This document shows positions 61,032-64,000 of a stretch of DNA of 64,000 bases, in pieces (positions within the stretch are counted from its first letter, which is position 1; the number at the start of each line of letters is the position of its first letter). This stretch comes from Entamoeba invadens IP1 (taxonomy: Eukaryota > Evosea > Mastigamoebida > Endamoebidae). A program made the position numbers and the translations under genes. The stretch lies in the NCBI RefSeq assembly GCF_000330505.1, contig NW_004440263.1, forward strand, positions 250,619-314,618, read 5' to 3'. Under the pieces are notes generated by a model. It was not told the DNA's origin and searched no databases. It saw nothing but the letters and a program-made list of their open reading frames with translations.

Positions 61032-63871
61032 ATGAACACACCAAAAAAAATAAAAACAATTAACGAATTAATTATCGATTATTTAAAAAAATATAAAGAT
61101 GAAAAAGTTATTGTCAAAAACATCAAATTGAAACTAAATAATAAAATTATGTTTAATCACAGTCAACTTACTTTATTTATTTCTGAGAGAGATTTCAGTT
61201 TTTGTTATATCAGAGCGTTATTCAAAGATGTGAATTTTTCTTTTTGTATTCAACATCACAAATGGATGCTCGCAGAGAGCGAAAAAGACCATTCATCTTA
61301 CAAAGACAACAAAAATATACACCATCGTAATTTGTTGATCAATGATTTAGACCGTGCGGCAATCGCTGCTTTTAAAGAAGCGAGTGATTCATCACAGGAA
61401 GTGTATATTTATTCAAAAGTGAACACGCAAATAAAAATTTCCAAATCAGATGTTTTTAAAAGCTTTTTTTGATGGGCCCGCGAAGATGAGAAAGTACAGT
61501 AAAAGATTCAACAAATTCGACAATAAGTTTCTGGGTGAACAAGAAACAAAAATATCCATTGAAGAAAAAAAATATATTTTCAGACAGATTCCTGAAACCA
61601 CAACAGAAGATGAACTTGAAAGTTCTGAAGATGATATCGATTATTTACTTGTTAATGAATTGTTAAAAGCTGAAAGAGTCGTTGAAGAACACGAAAAAGC
61701 TATTAATACATTAGATAACGATGTAAATATAGATGAAGAAGTACTTGTTCAAAATATTGAATTATTTAAATGTGTACCAGAAGACCAAAAAAGTAAAATA
61801 CTTAAAGAACTTACATTATTTCAAGGTGGAGATTTTCTAAAATACAATAAAATTGATTTTGAAGAACTAAACATTGACTCGGCTTTTGAGTTAATAAGAA
61901 AATTTTCATATGATTCTGATAACAAATTTGTTTTGGAGAAATACATTATGGCATTTGATTATTTTTTCAGAAAGCAAAAAAATGTTACTAATAACAAAAT
62001 GTTAAAAAGTATAAAAGTCATGCAAAGAAAAGTGTGTGATTATGTAATGAATGGTGAAGTTGTTAAATCTAGAATGAGTGAAGAACAAGTTAGAGTTGTA
62101 AAGCGTTGTACGCTTCTTAGCCATGCAACATTTAGCAGAGACACTCTTGAAGACGCGAAAAAATTGGCAGTAAATGTAAGAACAGTAAAAGATCAAGTTT
62201 TTACGTTAAATGCAACAAAAAAAGAAAAAATCAAAAATGAAAAAAGTTGGTATAAATGTCTCGCGATTTCAGTGGACTCAACAACAAAGGGGGATCAGGA
62301 AATAATATGTGTTATGCTCAGAATAGTCAAGGGAAGAAGTTGCTATTCAATGTACTTAGTACTTAAACAGTTTAAAGGCAATAGTGACCCGAAAACTCTT
62401 GCTAAGTGGATTGTGGAGAAGATACAAAAACTAGGATTGAACACTTACCGAATAGTCAACTGCACCACAGATGGGGCTGCAACGTGTTCTGGTCTTGACA
62501 ATGGAATAACAGTGGAAATGAACGCTTTGATTAATGTTGAAGACCCAACAAATCTTTTATTAATTGATTGTGAAATGAAAAATTTCTGGTGTTCAGCTCA
62601 TAGAGTTAATTTGATGGGCGAATCACTCGAAAAAGATATCGACATCAAAATGGTGAAAGTTTTCGTTCAATGGTTATGTCGGAAAAAGACTTGCTGATTA
62701 TTGTGACAGTTGCAGTGTTGGACATGAGTTCCGAACAACTTATTCTGCGACACGATGGTGCTACATTTACAAAAATTTGAAGGACATAACAGACAATTAT
62801 GATGATGTCAGCAATTATATTATCAAACCTGAAGTGCTCGAATCAATCACCACGGAGTTTGAAAAGAATGGAATCGTGATTTTTCAAAAAGGAGCAATAA
62901 GGCTGAAACCAAAGAAAAAGTATGAAACAGATATCGTAAACAATGATGTTGACACTCAATATGAAAGAAGTGATGATGCAGAAGAGGCCGAATCTGATGA
63001 TATGGCATCAGTTTCTTTCAAATTGAACAACCCAGAAATCAAAGCTATCTTTTATAAATCAAAGGAATTCTTCAAAATATTGTTTAATCTAGTCTCATTG
63101 TTACAAGAAGCCAACTGCTTGCTTTTTGAATACATTGAGAGAATGGAAATATTTGCTCGGTATGTTGACGTTTTACTCGAAGAGATAAAGACTGGAAATT
63201 GGAGTGAATTCAGAGAAATCAAAGAGATGTTGGAAACGGGAGACGTTTTCATGTCGAGATTATTCAAAAGATTGAAGGCTCAAGTGTATCTAAGATTCCA
63301 TCAACTTTCACACTCGGCAAACATGTTACATGCCAGAAGGTATATCAATTATGATGAAGGAACTGTGGATGACCAGGCTTTCAGAGAAAACGACAACCAT
63401 TTATTTTATATGGAGTTAGTTGACTTGTTTTATTGTCCTGACGAGATGGCAAAAACATCTGATATTCCCAGTTATATTCTAAAGGATAATAAAATATTGG
63501 ATGAATCCTTTGAGATTGAAATAGCAACGCTTGCAGAGTATATGTGGCAAAGAACACAGAAAGAGCTTGATAAAATGTATAAAAATGTCAAAGAATCGAA
63601 GTGTGAACTTCATTGTAAGATGAAAAGAACCACTAGATATCCATTATGTTTATCTCTCTTAAATATTTATAACATTTTGGTGTCATTAAATTTGGTCAAT
63701 CTAATGAGTGTTGTTCATATTTTGGTCTGTGTCTATCCAACAACTGTTGATATTGAAAGATTTTTTTTTTCTAAACTACGTCAAATGCAAGCACAGAACA
63801 TGTTACTAAAAACTGCGTATGAAAGACTGTATTATTGTTTGGATAACGATGTTTGTTATTTGACTTTTTGA
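61032..63871 (+). pseudogene. hAT transposase, broken by two frameshifts
   Basis: The N-terminal frame 61032-61472 (146 codons) starts at an ATG and ends in a run of seven T (KSDVFKSFF). The next frame takes over there (DGPAKMRKYSKRF) and runs to 62697. It carries AISVDSTT with the first catalytic Asp, NCTTDGAAT with the second and CSAHRVNL, the His/Arg stretch of hAT enzymes. Near 62680 a one-base shift leads into LADYCDSC, then TTYSATRWCYI with the conserved Arg-Trp, ending at 63871 with VYPTTVDIERFFFSKL, the hAT dimerisation motif that holds the third acidic residue (Glu). About 940 residues in all. Both breaks are in short repeats of one base, so sequencing error or recent loss is possible. 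A matching right end must lie beyond the window. Confidence 0.85.
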
Positions 63872-64000
63872 TACATTAAACAATTGTTGTTTGTGTTTTT
63901 TTTTATTATAAGTATTAATTCAACTTAGATTATAATAATTATTATAATGTTTATAACTAAAAATGTAAATACCCATAAATTAAGTTATTTCAATGATATA

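Noticed and set aside
1..64000. CRISPR array, prophage or operon
   Set aside because: Introns, promoters and gene families are eukaryotic. No spaced short repeats of CRISPR type occur; the 20-bp phased array at 35 kb has no unique spacers of CRISPR length.

Overview
This window looks like a nuclear scaffold of an Entamoeba species. E. invadens is my best guess, but the species is an inference. Four kinds of evidence support the genus: a full-length Gal/GalNAc lectin heavy subunit (42.6-46.4 kb), two transmembrane kinases of the TMK type with CXXC-rich ectodomains (20.6-23.9 and 51.7-54.9 kb), a BspA-like leucine-rich-repeat protein (12.2-13.2 kb), and short introns that almost always start GTTTGT. 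Genes are compact and stand alone on both strands in very AT-rich DNA. Several have a TATA-like box and a GAAC motif within about 40 bases of the start codon. Two runs of 100 N are assembly gaps; each falls inside a TMK gene.

Layout. 0.3-3 kb: VPS29 (retromer), pyrroline-5-carboxylate reductase and GINS subunit PSF3. 3-11 kb: a secreted CC-motif protein, a small transposon carrying one ORF of unknown function, a CDC25-type phosphatase, a decayed secreted-protein gene, a glycosyltransferase-like secreted protein, and a small hAT MITE with an 8-bp target duplication. 12-20 kb: BspA-like LRR protein, GH25 lysozyme, an expansin-like anchored surface protein and a frameshifted LRR/membrane gene. 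20-31 kb: TMK gene 1, a CBM20-like protein, a large F-box/LRR-like protein, a two-exon calponin-homology coiled-coil protein and the second CC-motif secreted protein. 32-37 kb: an 816-residue protein with six peptidoglycan-binding modules and a C39-like cysteine peptidase domain, a fold-back element built on 20-bp phased GGACGTCC units, a metallo-beta-lactamase-fold hydrolase and an odd tRNA gene. 38-46 kb: two intron-rich Rab-type GTPases (one with a 10-nt exon), a two-TM PPPY protein, a macro-like protein and the lectin. 46-64 kb: mostly DNA transposons (a pogo-like MITE, a PIF/Harbinger element with 249-bp inverted repeats and TTA duplications, a 5.3-kb pogo/Tigger-like element, a hAT transposase gene) around TMK gene 2.

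The genes do not form operons. Themes are surface interaction and feeding on bacteria (lectin, TMKs, lysozyme, peptidoglycan-binding/C39 protein, expansin-like protein), membrane traffic (VPS29, two Rabs), cell cycle and replication (CDC25, PSF3), and cut-and-paste transposons. Every recognisable transposase here is broken by frameshifts or stops. All family assignments come from reading motifs; no database search was run.
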